Shown one piece after another: positions 18,180 through 27,736 of a DNA stretch of 64,000 bases (positions within the stretch are counted from its first letter, which is position 1; the number at the start of each line of letters is the position of its first letter). This DNA comes from an uncultured Sphingobacteriales bacterium. Its GTDB lineage: Bacteria > Bacteroidota > Bacteroidia > Chitinophagales > Chitinophagaceae. The notes under the pieces were generated by a model, which was given only the letters and a program-made list of their open reading frames with translations, ran no database searches and was not told the origin of the DNA. The stretch covers positions 62,001-126,000 of the forward strand of contig CALKHN010000112.1 in the NCBI GenBank assembly GCA_937991535.1, given 5' to 3'. Made by a program: the position numbers and the translations under genes.

Positions 18180-18461
18180 ATGTCTAAAAAGTTCAATGTA
18201 ACTCCACTCCATGACAGGGTGATTGTGAAGCCCGCTGCTGCCGAAGAAAAAACTGCCGGTGGCATTATTATTCCTGATACCGCAAAGGAAAAACCTCAGC
18301 GCGGAACTGTTGTTGCAGCAGGACCAGGCAAAAAAGATGAGCCGGTAAGTGTAAAATCGGGTGATACCGTTTTATATGGTAAATATGCCGGAACTGAAAT
18401 TACGATTGAAGGCGCTGACTATCTTATTATGAGAGAGTCCGACATTTTAGCGATCGTATAA
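18180..18461 (+). CDS. groES: Co-chaperonin GroES
   Basis: This is the heptameric lid of the GroEL folding chamber. The 93 residues start VTPLHDRVIVKPA and contain the mobile loop EEKTAGGIIIPDTAKEKPQ and the C-terminal YLIMRESDILAIV, all canonical. It is followed by groEL after 73 bases in one operon. Confidence 0.97.
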   Translation: MSKKFNVTPLHDRVIVKPAAAEEKTAGGIIIPDTAKEKPQRGTVVAAGPGKKDEPVSVKSGDTVLYGKYAGTEITIEGADYLIMRESDILAIV

Positions 18462-18534
18462 TGAACGCAAAATCAGTTGTCTTAAGATTTTCATTTCAAA
18501 TTACAAATTCACAAATTTTCAAATTGTTATAATT

Positions 18535-20172
18535 ATGGCAAAACAATTATTCTTCGAAGTTGAAGCCCGCAATAAAATGAAAAGAGGGGTTGATATCCTT
18601 GCCAACGCGGTAAAGGTTACCCTGGGTCCCAAAGGGCGCAACGTGGTATTGGAAAAGAAATTTGGCGCACCCGCAGTAACAAAAGATGGTGTTACTGTAG
18701 CTAAAGAAATTGAACTGGAAGATCCTATTGAAAATATGGGAGCCCAGATGGTAAAAGAAGTAGCCAGTAAAACTGCTGATATTGCAGGTGATGGTACTAC
18801 TACCGCCACTGTTCTGGCCCAGTCTATCATCAGCGAAGGGTTAAAGAATGTTGCTGCAGGCGCTAATCCTATGGATTTGAAACGCGGTATTACCAAAGCG
18901 GTTGAAAAAGTAGTTGAACACCTGCGTGGACAATCACAGGCCGTGGGTTCCGATAGTAAGAAAATTCAGCAGGTAGCTTCTATTTCTGCCAATAATGATG
19001 AAACCATTGGTAAACTGATTGCTGAAGCTTTTGGTAAAGTGGGTAAAGACGGAGTAATTACCGTTGAAGAAGCCCGCGGCACAGAAACTTTGGTAGAGGT
19101 GGTAGAAGGTATGCAGTTCGATCGTGGTTATGTTTCCCCTTATTTCGTTACAAACAGCGAAAAAATGGAAGCTGAACTGGAAAAGCCCTACATTCTTATC
19201 TACGACAAAAAGATCAGCACCATGAAGGATATCCTTCAAATTCTGGAGAAAGTAGCTCAGCAGGGCGCTCCTTTGCTGATCATTTCTGAAGACCTGGAAG
19301 GCGAAGCTCTGGCAACCCTGGTGGTAAACAAATTACGTGGTACGCTTAAAGTAGCTGCTGTTAAAGCTCCCGGTTTCGGCGACAGAAGGAAAGAAATGCT
19401 TACAGATATCGGTATTCTTACTGCTGGTACTGTAATAAGCGAAGATATGGGTCATAAATTAGAAGGCGTTGATCTTAGTTCCTTAGGAAGAGCAGAAAGA
19501 GTGGTTATTGATAAAGACAATACTACCATTGTTGGCGGTAAAGGTAAAAAGGCAGATATCGCCGGACGTGTTAACCAGATCAAAGCCCAGATTGAATCAA
19601 CAACTTCCGATTATGATAAGGAAAAATTACAGGAACGACTTGCTAAATTAAGCGGTGGTGTAGCTGTATTGCAGGTTGGCGCCGCTACCGAAATGGAAAT
19701 GAAAGAAAAGAAGGATCGCGTGGATGATGCCTTACATGCAACCCGCGCTGCGGTTGAGGAAGGCATTGTTCCTGGTGGTGGTGTAGCCTATATCCGCGCT
19801 ATCGAATCATTAGAAAAATTCAAAGGACTTAATGAGGATGAACTGACCGGAATCGCTATTGTAAAAAGAGCTATTGAAGAACCGCTTCGTCAGATCGTTA
19901 TCAACAGCGGTATTGAAGGTAGCATTGTTGTACAAAAAGTAAAAGAAGGTAAGGGTGATTACGGCTTTAATGCCAGAACAGAAATATATGAAAACCTGTT
20001 CAAAGCCGGGGTAATTGATCCTACCAAGGTTACCCGTATTGCACTGGAAAATGCAGCTTCAATTGCAGGTATGTTGCTCACCACAGAATGTGTGATTGCC
20101 GACAAACCTAAGAAAGAAGAAGCAGCCGGACATAACCATGGCGCTCCTGATATGGGCGGAATGGGTTATTAA
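18535..20172 (+). CDS. groEL: Chaperonin GroEL (Hsp60)
   Basis: This is an ATP-driven protein-folding chaperonin forming two heptameric rings. The 545 residues show the ATP-binding segments KVTLGPKGRNVVLEK and DGTTTATVLAQ, apical-domain sequences and the late block AAVEEGIVPGGGVAYIRA. The tail ends in a short GGM-type sequence (MGGMGY) preceded by GHNHG. Length and sequence are standard for Bacteroidota. It is likely the only copy in this window and is transcribed with groES. A strong terminator follows. Confidence 0.98.
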   Translation: MAKQLFFEVEARNKMKRGVDILANAVKVTLGPKGRNVVLEKKFGAPAVTKDGVTVAKEIELEDPIENMGAQMVKEVASKTADIAGDGTTTATVLAQSIISEGLKNVAAGANPMDLKRGITKAVEKVVEHLRGQSQAVGSDSKKIQQVASISANNDETIGKLIAEAFGKVGKDGVITVEEARGTETLVEVVEGMQFDRGYVSPYFVTNSEKMEAELEKPYILIYDKKISTMKDILQILEKVAQQGAPLLIISEDLEGEALATLVVNKLRGTLKVAAVKAPGFGDRRKEMLTDIGILTAGTVISEDMGHKLEGVDLSSLGRAERVVIDKDNTTIVGGKGKKADIAGRVNQIKAQIESTTSDYDKEKLQERLAKLSGGVAVLQVGAATEMEMKEKKDRVDDALHATRAAVEEGIVPGGGVAYIRAIESLEKFKGLNEDELTGIAIVKRAIEEPLRQIVINSGIEGSIVVQKVKEGKGDYGFNARTEIYENLFKAGVIDPTKVTRIALENAASIAGMLLTTECVIADKPKKEEAAGHNHGAPDMGGMGY

Positions 20173-20208
20173 TACCAATCTCCTTTTCTTAAGGCAAATA
20201 ATAGCAGG

Positions 20209-20238
20209 TCCCGCTTCTGTAAAGAAGCGGGATTTTTT
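20209..20238 (+). terminator. Rho-independent terminator of groES-groEL
   Basis: TCCCGCTTCT (20209-20218) pairs with AGAAGCGGGA (20223-20232), followed by a run of six T. Confidence 0.92.
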
Positions 20239-20486
20239 ATTGTAGGATGGAGCTGTCAGCAGTGGACTATTAGCTCTAAGCCGTCAGAGCAATCCCCTAA
20301 CCTGTAAGCTACCCATAAAAAGAACCAAATCCGAAGAAGAAAATACTAAATCCGGAGAGGAGCAGCAATCAGTTATAACCTTACGGGCAGTAAAAAAATA
20401 AGGAGTATCCATTCTGTCGTTAGTCATACCTGATGCTTCACACCTAAAACCTAAATTTCCTATATTTGAAGATATAATTCCCTTGT
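20239..20486. other. Gene-free spacer after groEL with word repeats
   Basis: The spacer between groEL and the SUMF1-like gene has no convincing coding frame. It contains more of the genome's spacer words: AGCTGTC/AGCAGTG near 20251, AAATCCG-like words near 20327 and 20348, and CCTAAAA/CCTAAAT at 20443-20456. Confidence 0.5.
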
Positions 20487-21311
20487 ATGAAATTAATGAT
20501 AAGATATGCTCTGATAATAACAGTGAGTTTTGCCTTTGTAAATGTATTAGTAGCACAGGAAGCTACTGGTAAAAAGAAGAAAAAGAAGGATAAACAAGCT
20601 GAGACCGGGCAGCCATCGGTAAGTCAGCAATTATTAGACAGTATATCCGGTAGTATGGTATGGGTAACGGGTGGCAGGTTTATAATGGGAAATCATTCAG
20701 GAGAAGCCGATGAAAGGCCGGAATATGAAGTAGTTATTGACGGGTACTCCATTAGTAAATACCCGGTAACCCAGCGTCAGTGGACGACAATTATGGGCAG
20801 CAATCCCAGCGAATTTGTGGGCTGCGATCAATGCCCTATAGACAGGGTAAGCTGGGATGAAGCGCAGCAATTTATTGAAATCTTAAACAAGCTTACCGGT
20901 AAAAAATATGCTTTACCTACTGAAGCCGAATGGGAATATGCAGCCAAAGGAGGTCCAAAAACCCAGGGCTACCGCTATAGCGGCAGCGATAATATTGATG
21001 CTGTAGCCTGGCATGCAGGCAACAGTGGCAGACATCCACACCCGGTAGGCGAAAAGGCGCCGAATGAGCTCGGGTTGTATGACATGACGGGGAACGTATG
21101 GGAGTGGTGCCAGGACTGGTATAATAAGAACTATTATGAAGTTCGGGAAAGTAATAACCCTACCGGCCCGGCTTCGGGAGCGGCGCGTGTAAGAAGAGGA
21201 GGATCATGGTTTACACAGTCCATTAACTGTAAAACCTCTACACGCAACAGCGTAAAACAGGATTATAGAGACGATAGCGGCGGCTTCAGGCTGGTGCAGT
21301 ATCCGAATTAA
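20487..21311 (+). CDS. Secreted SUMF1/formylglycine-generating-enzyme-like protein
   Basis: This 274-residue protein has a signal peptide (ends VLVAQ near residue 24), a Lys-rich linker and a SUMF1/FGE-sulfatase fold: MVWVTGGRFIMGN, YPVTQRQWTTIMGSNPS, LPTEAEWEYAAKGG, ELGLYDMTGNVWEWCQDWY and RRGGSWF to GGFRLV. True FGE uses a pair of cysteines five residues apart. Here the first appears in INCKTSTR but the second is Arg, so formylglycine-forming activity is doubtful. Similar domains act as binding or structural modules (for example in gliding proteins). A sulfatase lies 1.8 kb downstream, which keeps a link to sulfatase maturation possible but unproven. Confidence 0.85.
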   Translation: MKLMIRYALIITVSFAFVNVLVAQEATGKKKKKKDKQAETGQPSVSQQLLDSISGSMVWVTGGRFIMGNHSGEADERPEYEVVIDGYSISKYPVTQRQWTTIMGSNPSEFVGCDQCPIDRVSWDEAQQFIEILNKLTGKKYALPTEAEWEYAAKGGPKTQGYRYSGSDNIDAVAWHAGNSGRHPHPVGEKAPNELGLYDMTGNVWEWCQDWYNKNYYEVRESNNPTGPASGAARVRRGGSWFTQSINCKTSTRNSVKQDYRDDSGGFRLVQYPN

Positions 21312-21494
21312 AAGTTACTTTTTTGATCCGGCTTAGAGGTGCTTGTTCTTTCCCCGATTATTTACAGGTACCTGTCTGGCTCATTATCAAAAAATATTTA
21401 TGCCGGATCCGATAGCCATCCAATTGAGGAACCTGGGTGTACTTACTCCTTTAAATTAAATTGATTAATAGGAATCTAATTTTAATAGATACGT

Positions 21495-22868
21495 ATGGCA
21501 AGAATGAAGAGATATATGCTTTATGCTCTGACAATATTTAGTACCATTTGTTTTTGTTTCGCTAATAGCTCGTTATATGCTGAGGGCAATATTAGTTTAA
21601 CATTGATACCTCCATCACCCGTAACAGACCAGATAATATTAGATATAAGAGCGGGTATTTGGAACAAGAGTGACTTATCAGAAAACGTATCCATATCAAT
21701 TTATCTTGATAAGAAAGAGCCTTCCAAAATGCTCTATGAGAAATCTATTAGTCTGAAACCCAATTCAAAAGTCGGTGTAAGATTTGATTGGCCTACAAAA
21801 GGTCAGGCAGGTCGTCATACTATTATATTAGTAGTAGTAAAGAACGATTCTACCTATGAGACAGAACGGACTTTACAAATTTTAGAGTCTGATGTGATTT
21901 CCACAAAGGCGATTGGAGGCGCCTGGATTGATTTTTACCATTGGAGTGAAATAGAAGGCGAACGCTTTAATCAGGATCTGAAAAAGATGACTGATAAAGA
22001 GTGGGGTAAATTAGTTGAGGACATGCATCAGTTAAAGATGAACACAATTGTAATACAGGAAGTCTTTCGAAATCAAATGATTTATGATAAGCATACTATA
22101 GAAACGGATGGATATAAAGGGCTCTCATTTTATCCATCTTCTCTGTATCCTAACCGTATGCACATAGGAGCAAAAGATCCTGTTAACGCAATTTTGACGG
22201 CGGCTGATCAAAAAGGTTTGAATGTATTTTTAGGGGTAGGCTTGTATGCCTGGTTTGATTTTACCGCAGGGTCCTTAGATTGGCACAAAAGAATTGCATC
22301 TGAACTCTGGAATAAATATGGCCATCATCCGTCATTTTATGGGTGGTATGTCAGCGAAGAAATAGAAGGTGGATTAGGAAACCCTCAGCAGCGTAAAAAT
22401 ATAGTATCGTTCTTTGAAGAATTTAAGACTTACATTTATAGTTTAACTCCAGATAAGCCCATAATGTTAGCAACAAACTGTCACAATCTCCGTGGTGCTG
22501 AAGCTACGTATGACTTATTATTACCAAACCTTGATATCCTTTGTCCCTTCGGCTTCGAGAGAATGCCAAAAGGAGATATCACAGGCATAGAAGCAGCAAT
22601 TAAACTTGACTCTTTATGTAAGAGATCAGGAACGCATTTATGGATGGACATGGAAATATTTAACTTCACTTCAAATGGGGCACTGATTCCCCGGCCATTT
22701 AGTGAGATTAAAGATGCACTGAACCAGTTTACAGATTTTGAAAAGATAATTTGTTATGAGTATACTGGTCTTTTAAATAGTCCTAAAATGTCTATCAAAC
22801 CCGGAGGTAAACCTACAATAAAGCTATTTACAGATTATAAAAAGTACATAAAGAAGGTAATAAAGTAA
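21495..22868 (+). CDS. Secreted DUF4434-like (TIM-barrel, glycosidase-like) protein
   Basis: The protein has 457 residues with a signal peptide (hydrophobic 8-22, ending SSLYA). Residues about 30-135 look like an Ig/beta-sandwich domain. From IGGAWIDFYHW to the end it resembles DUF4434-type TIM barrels, with TIVIQEVFRNQMIYD, GLNVFLGVGLYAWFDF and YGWYVSEEIEGG, where the Glu pair could be catalytic. This suggests a glycan-active hydrolase, but no substrate can be named. The gene is visibly richer in A/T than groEL or the SusC/D genes nearby, so it may be a recent arrival. It lies between the SUMF1-like and sulfatase genes on the same strand. Confidence 0.6.
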   Translation: MARMKRYMLYALTIFSTICFCFANSSLYAEGNISLTLIPPSPVTDQIILDIRAGIWNKSDLSENVSISIYLDKKEPSKMLYEKSISLKPNSKVGVRFDWPTKGQAGRHTIILVVVKNDSTYETERTLQILESDVISTKAIGGAWIDFYHWSEIEGERFNQDLKKMTDKEWGKLVEDMHQLKMNTIVIQEVFRNQMIYDKHTIETDGYKGLSFYPSSLYPNRMHIGAKDPVNAILTAADQKGLNVFLGVGLYAWFDFTAGSLDWHKRIASELWNKYGHHPSFYGWYVSEEIEGGLGNPQQRKNIVSFFEEFKTYIYSLTPDKPIMLATNCHNLRGAEATYDLLLPNLDILCPFGFERMPKGDITGIEAAIKLDSLCKRSGTHLWMDMEIFNFTSNGALIPRPFSEIKDALNQFTDFEKIICYEYTGLLNSPKMSIKPGGKPTIKLFTDYKKYIKKVIK

Positions 22869-23062
22869 TTGCCTTTTTTAAGGTTTAGTACCTTGTCTGG
22901 TCAACAATTTTCAGATGCTGCCCGCGCAGTGTAGCTGCACTGCTTTCCGGTAGTGTTTTATTCCTGTTGTAAGCCTTTCAGGATTATAGGAAAATTTGAA
23001 TTGTTCCGGCAATATGCCGGCAGTAGGTGTTATTTTGTCATTTTTAAAATTATCAACTTACG

Positions 23063-24508
23063 ATGTCAAATCTTTGGATTAAATGCCTGGTACCCTTACT
23101 GCTTATTGCTTTTCTGCAGGAAGGGATTGCGCAACCAGCTTCTTCAGGAAGAGGAACCAGCAAGCCTAATATTATTTTCTTCCTAACCGATGATCAGCGA
23201 TGGGATGCATTAGGTGCTGCAGGAAACACGATCATCCAGACTCCTCATTTAGACAAGCTGGCAAGAGCCGGTATATTGTTTCAAAATGCTTATGTAACCA
23301 CATCCATTTGCTGTGTAAGCCGGGCAAGCTTATTAACCGGTCAATATGAAGCTTATCATAATATTCATGATTTTTCAACAGACTTTACACAAGATGCATT
23401 GTCTCAAACTTATCCGGTTTTATTGAAAAAAGCAGGCTACCGGATCGCTTCTGTGGGAAAATTTGGAGTAGGAAAAAATCCGCCGCATGCCATGTATGAT
23501 TTTTGGGTAGATACGGAAGAGGGCGGCAAGGGACAACCCGATTATATTATTACAGGTGACGATGGTAATCCTATTCACGATACAGATACGCTGAACAATG
23601 CCATTCAAAAATTTCTCAGCAACTATGGCAATACCGGTAAGCCTTTTTGTCTTTCCGTGAGTTTTAAAGCGCCGCATGAGCAGGATGGTCATCCTCCGAA
23701 ATATATCATCCAGCCTGCATACAGGGATTATTATAAGGATATAACCATACCCGAACCTGTAACTGCCGATCCTAAATACTGGGAGCAACTGCCGGATTTC
23801 TTCAGAACAGATACCAACTTTGCCAGGGCAAGATGGCAGGGACTTCTTGGAACGCCCTCATTATTCCAGGAAAATGTGAAAAACTACTACCGGCTTATAA
23901 CAGGCGTAGACGATGTGGTAGGTAACACAATGAAAAAGCTCAGGGAATTGGGGCTTGATAAAAATACCATTATCATTTTTATGGGCGACAACGGAATGTT
24001 TTTGGGAGAACACGGGATGGAAGGAAAATGGTATGGATATGAAGAATCCATAAGAGTGCCGCTACTTATTTATGATCCCAATATGCCGGATAAGATCAGG
24101 CAATACAAAGCATCCCAAATGGCTTTGAATATAGACATCGCTCCTACAATCCTTGCAATGGCTGGTGTGCAGGCGCCCAAACAAATGCAGGGGTTAAATC
24201 TGATGGATCTGGCACTGAACAAGTTACCTGAAAGAAATGAATTCTTTTACCAGCATTATTTTCTGGGTAGCCCGCGCATCCCGAAAGTGGAAGGGGTGGT
24301 AACAAAGGAATTTAAATATATGAATTATATCGAACACAACTATGAGGAGTTGTATGATGTGAAACACGACCCCCATGAAACGGCAAATCTGGCGGATGAT
24401 CCCCAATATAAATCTCAACTTTCTGCTTTAAGAAAAAGATACAGGAGCATGCAAAAGATCTACGGAGTCTCTGCTGAAAAGAGGGCAAAAGCCAAAACCG
24501 TATTTTAA
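23063..24508 (+). CDS. Secreted sulfatase (type I, formylglycine dependent)
   Basis: The enzyme hydrolyses sulfate esters, probably on a polysaccharide. The 481 residues begin with a signal peptide (cleavage after GIAQ near 24). Metal-binding Asp residues are in FFLTDDQRWD near 43-44. The modification site is CCVSR at 83-87 followed by ASLLTGQY, so Cys83 would become formylglycine; Val replaces the usual Pro of C-x-P-S-R. Other sulfatase marks are GKFGVGKNPP, SFKAPHEQDGHPP and IIIFMGDNGMFLGEHG. It resembles the heparan/choline-sulfatase-like group, but the substrate is open. It sits before the polysaccharide-utilisation locus. Confidence 0.92.
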   Translation: MSNLWIKCLVPLLLIAFLQEGIAQPASSGRGTSKPNIIFFLTDDQRWDALGAAGNTIIQTPHLDKLARAGILFQNAYVTTSICCVSRASLLTGQYEAYHNIHDFSTDFTQDALSQTYPVLLKKAGYRIASVGKFGVGKNPPHAMYDFWVDTEEGGKGQPDYIITGDDGNPIHDTDTLNNAIQKFLSNYGNTGKPFCLSVSFKAPHEQDGHPPKYIIQPAYRDYYKDITIPEPVTADPKYWEQLPDFFRTDTNFARARWQGLLGTPSLFQENVKNYYRLITGVDDVVGNTMKKLRELGLDKNTIIIFMGDNGMFLGEHGMEGKWYGYEESIRVPLLIYDPNMPDKIRQYKASQMALNIDIAPTILAMAGVQAPKQMQGLNLMDLALNKLPERNEFFYQHYFLGSPRIPKVEGVVTKEFKYMNYIEHNYEELYDVKHDPHETANLADDPQYKSQLSALRKRYRSMQKIYGVSAEKRAKAKTVF

Positions 24509-24612
24509 GAGAGGAGGAATCTTCCCAATTGAAGATGCGAAAGATATTGTCTTAAGTGATCTCCTTCACGTATCTGCGGGTTCTGAATAATTACGCGGTC
24601 CCCTATGGCAGC

Positions 24613-24987
24613 TCATTTACCAATTATTGTATCTTTTAATGACCACAGAATAGAGAGCACTTCACTTCTGGAAGCAGCATCAACGTTATGTTCGTCCAGC
24701 ACCTTTAAAATATCATCAACACCATGCATGTATTCGGCCGGACTGATGTTCATTCCGGTATGAGTGGTAATCATATCTCTCCCGGAATAGGAAACCGCGG
24801 CGCCACTTCCGGCGCTAAAAAAATCTACCGTATGTTTTTTGATCATTGCCAGTTTTTGCGGCTGATCCCTGTAGGGCATGAATCTTGCATTGATTGCCGG
24901 ATTACCCATATGCGCTTCAACAACGGCGTCAACGATTGCCGTAATTCCCTCAGTACCTCCAAGGCGGTCGAAAAGTAGTTTACTCAT
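24613..24987 (-). CDS. Group 1 truncated haemoglobin
   Basis: The protein is 124 residues from ATG 24985-24987 (MSKLLFDRLGGTEGITAIVD); an in-frame ATG ten codons upstream is less likely. The 2-on-2 globin pattern is visible: DRLGGTEGI, FF-type CD turn (ARFMPYRD), the helix F region with the proximal His in TTHTGMNIS, and the C-terminal helix. It probably binds O2 or NO. The gene lies 85 bases downstream of an AraC-type regulator on the same strand, so the regulator may control it. Confidence 0.85.
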   Translation of the reverse strand: MSKLLFDRLGGTEGITAIVDAVVEAHMGNPAINARFMPYRDQPQKLAMIKKHTVDFFSAGSGAAVSYSGRDMITTHTGMNISPAEYMHGVDDILKVLDEHNVDAASRSEVLSILWSLKDTIIGK

Positions 24988-25072
24988 AATTGATCTGTTA
25001 TAAATTTTATACTTCAAAGCTACTTAACGGTGCATTTAAAGGATACTATATTTGGTTCAAAGGATGGTACTT

Positions 25073-26215
25073 TTAGCTCAGATCTGTTGAAGAATGTAAA
25101 TTTTTTAATTGCTGTTTTTGTTTCAGTAAATGGGTGGAAGGCAAATGACCATACCTTTCCTGAAAGCGTTTAGAAAAATAAGAAGGGCTGTTAAAACCGG
25201 TTTGAAAGGCTATTTCCGAAATATTTTTTTCATTCCTCTTCAACATTTGCAACGCCTTATTTAAACGGTACTCATTAATAAATGCGTTAGGCGATTTGCC
25301 CGTAAGTAAGATCATTTTACGGTATAATTGAGGCTTACTGTACCCAGTAGCTTTGCTAAGATCATTTACGCTCAAATCTGTATTGTCTCCGTTGGCATCC
25401 ATGTAATCCACCAGGCTGTTTAAAAAATCCTCATCTTTTTGTGTAAGGCAATAAACAGCTTCATTTTCGCTTAAACTTTTCGGGTTTTCGCCGTTGTATA
25501 AATCCCTTACCTGGGATGCCAGTATAATTTCACCCCTGAGAGCACTGCACATTCGTTCCGCCAATTGTATAGTGCTCTCAAAAATCAATTTCTTTTCCGT
25601 TACGGGCACTCCCGCATTTAATGCTATTTTTAAGCCAAACTTGTATTTGCTGAGCTTATTTGTTTTTGTAAAAAGAGACCGGATCTGCGATGCAGCATGT
25701 ACTGCATTGGATACGGATTTAAAAGAAATTAAAAAATCTGTTTCGCTTTGTTTAACCAAATTGCCATCAAAGGAAGGCAACAGTTTAAGGATCGCATTCC
25801 GGTGATTTTTCAATAGAGGCGCCGGCAGGTGAACCTGGTTTTGTTTAAAGGGAAAACGATTCAGACGGATGATCATAATCGTTCTGAAAGCGGGGTCATT
25901 TATTATGTTCAGCGCTGTATTCTGTGATTTTTCAGGGTCTTCTATCCTGCCAAGGAATGATTCAACAATGCCGGCATCTACTGCTATAATACTGTTGGGC
26001 ACCTGGCCGTGCGCCTTATTGTGCATTTTATGAATACAGTTCCTGTCAGGAGCTTCTATTAAACAGAATGCAGTTTTCCTGTTTTCATCAAACCAATAAG
26101 TCAGAGCCCTGCAACCAAAATGGCTTTGTATCTTCAAATCTGCCTGGTGCAACAGTGCAATATCCTCTGCTGTTACGGCTTCAGATACATCGTGCCGATC
26201 CATAAAAATAGGCAT
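25073..26215 (-). CDS. AraC-type regulator with DUF4242 and cyclase-like domains
   Basis: This 380-residue cytoplasmic protein appears to have three parts. Residues 1-90 resemble DUF4242, a small alpha/beta domain related to a nickel-binding protein (PIFMDRHDV, then CLIEAPDRNCIHKMHNKAHG with His/Cys residues). Residues about 110-240 resemble a class III nucleotide-cyclase fold (FLISFKSVSNAVHAASQI, KIALNAGVPV) but lack the usual metal Asp pair, so it is likely a non-catalytic ligand sensor. Residues about 265-370 are an AraC helix-turn-helix (DLSVNDLSKATGYSKPQLYRK, then ISEIAFQTGFNSPSYFSKRF). It lies upstream of the globin gene and probably controls it. The domain calls are by eye. Confidence 0.75.
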   Translation of the reverse strand: MPIFMDRHDVSEAVTAEDIALLHQADLKIQSHFGCRALTYWFDENRKTAFCLIEAPDRNCIHKMHNKAHGQVPNSIIAVDAGIVESFLGRIEDPEKSQNTALNIINDPAFRTIMIIRLNRFPFKQNQVHLPAPLLKNHRNAILKLLPSFDGNLVKQSETDFLISFKSVSNAVHAASQIRSLFTKTNKLSKYKFGLKIALNAGVPVTEKKLIFESTIQLAERMCSALRGEIILASQVRDLYNGENPKSLSENEAVYCLTQKDEDFLNSLVDYMDANGDNTDLSVNDLSKATGYSKPQLYRKMILLTGKSPNAFINEYRLNKALQMLKRNEKNISEIAFQTGFNSPSYFSKRFQERYGHLPSTHLLKQKQQLKNLHSSTDLS

Positions 26216-26397
26216 AAAATAATTTTGAACGGTTCAGGAATCTGATTGAATCTAAAATACATATTTTTTACCGGTTTATCTTATAATTAATGCTTTGCAA
26301 GGTCAAAGCGGGGGTGGATTTGCCGTTAAGCTGCTAAAGCCCCCAAAAGGCGGGCAGTCTTGCAGTACAGCCAATATTGTGTAATTTCGCCGCTCGT

Positions 26398-27711
26398 ATG
26401 AAGACAAGAACACTCCGGAAAGACAAGGTGAATATTATTACCCTGGGCTGCAGTAAAAACGTAGTAGACAGCGAGATATTAAGCGGGCAGCTACAGGCCA
26501 ATGATATTAATGTGGTGCATGAAAGTAAAAAAAGCGACCATAACGTAGTGGTGATCAACACCTGTGGATTTATTGATAAGGCAAAGGAAGAATCCATCCA
26601 TACCATTCTTGACCATGTGGAACTTAAAAAGCAAGGCAGATTGGACAAGGTGTATGTTACCGGCTGTTTAACCGAACGGTACAGGCAAAATCTTGAAGCA
26701 GAGATACCTGAAGTAGATGCCTGGTTCGGTACAATGGAATTGCCGTTGATCTTAAAAAGATTTGAAGCAGACTATAAAGCGGAACTGGTAGGAGAAAGAT
26801 TGTTGAGCACGCCTTCTCATTACGCCTATATGAAAATATCTGAAGGATGCAACCGCACCTGTTCTTTTTGCGCGATTCCTTTGATGCGTGGACAGCATGT
26901 AAGCAAACCCGTGGAACAATTGGTAGCGGAAGCTGAAGGGCTGGTTCGCAAAGGAGTTAAAGAAATTATGCTGATCGCCCAGGAGCTTACTTATTACGGG
27001 CTGGATATTTATAAAAAAAGAGAACTGCCGCGCCTTTTGCATGCGCTGGCAGACGTAAAGGGCTTGGAGTGGATTCGCCTGCACTATGCGTATCCTTCGA
27101 AGTTTCCACTGGAAATTATTGATGCTGTAAAAGAACGCCCTAATATTTGCAATTACCTGGATATACCTTTGCAGCACAGCAGCGATAATATGCTTAAAGC
27201 GATGCGCAGGCAGATTACAAAAGCCGAAATGAACGATTTAATAGGAGAGATCAGAAGCCGCATCCCGGATATCTGTTTGCGTACCACACTTATTGCCGGC
27301 TTTCCGGGAGAAACAGCAGAAGATGTGGAAGATATGAAAGGCTTTTTGCAAACTCACAGGTTTGACAGGGTTGGCATTTTTACTTATTCGCATGAAGAAG
27401 GCACTTCTGCTCATGCTTTGGAAGATAATATCCCACATGAGGAAAAAGAAAGGCGGGCGCAGGAAGTGATGGAAGTTCAGCAGGAGATCAGTTATGAAAA
27501 GAACCAGGAAAAAACAGGCAAGGTTTTTAAAGTGCTGGTTGATAAAAAAGAAGCGGGCCGTTATTTGGGCCGTACAGAATTTGATTCAGTAGAAGTAGAT
27601 AATGAAGTGATCATCAATACCAAACAAAAACTGCCCATTGGTGAATTTGTAAATGTACGGATCACCAAAGCATATGACTATGACCTGGAAGGCATTGTAG
27701 CTGAAGCTTAA
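26398..27711 (+). CDS. rimO: Ribosomal protein S12 methylthiotransferase RimO
   Basis: This radical-SAM enzyme adds a methylthio group to Asp of ribosomal protein S12. The 437 residues from ATG 26398 contain an N-terminal UPF0004 domain (NIITLGCSKNVVDSE, NTCGFIDKAKEES, VTGCLTERY) with three Cys for one Fe-S cluster. The radical-SAM motif CNRTCSFC is near 151, with IPLMRGQH after it. A C-terminal TRAM domain follows (KEAGRYLGRTEFDSVEVDNE). MKISEGCNRTCSFCAIPLMR and LGCSKN favour RimO over MiaB. It is a core gene lodged between accessory genes. Confidence 0.94.
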   Translation: MKTRTLRKDKVNIITLGCSKNVVDSEILSGQLQANDINVVHESKKSDHNVVVINTCGFIDKAKEESIHTILDHVELKKQGRLDKVYVTGCLTERYRQNLEAEIPEVDAWFGTMELPLILKRFEADYKAELVGERLLSTPSHYAYMKISEGCNRTCSFCAIPLMRGQHVSKPVEQLVAEAEGLVRKGVKEIMLIAQELTYYGLDIYKKRELPRLLHALADVKGLEWIRLHYAYPSKFPLEIIDAVKERPNICNYLDIPLQHSSDNMLKAMRRQITKAEMNDLIGEIRSRIPDICLRTTLIAGFPGETAEDVEDMKGFLQTHRFDRVGIFTYSHEEGTSAHALEDNIPHEEKERRAQEVMEVQQEISYEKNQEKTGKVFKVLVDKKEAGRYLGRTEFDSVEVDNEVIINTKQKLPIGEFVNVRITKAYDYDLEGIVAEA

Positions 27712-27736
27712 GCTGATTTTTTTCTTCTTTTTATCC

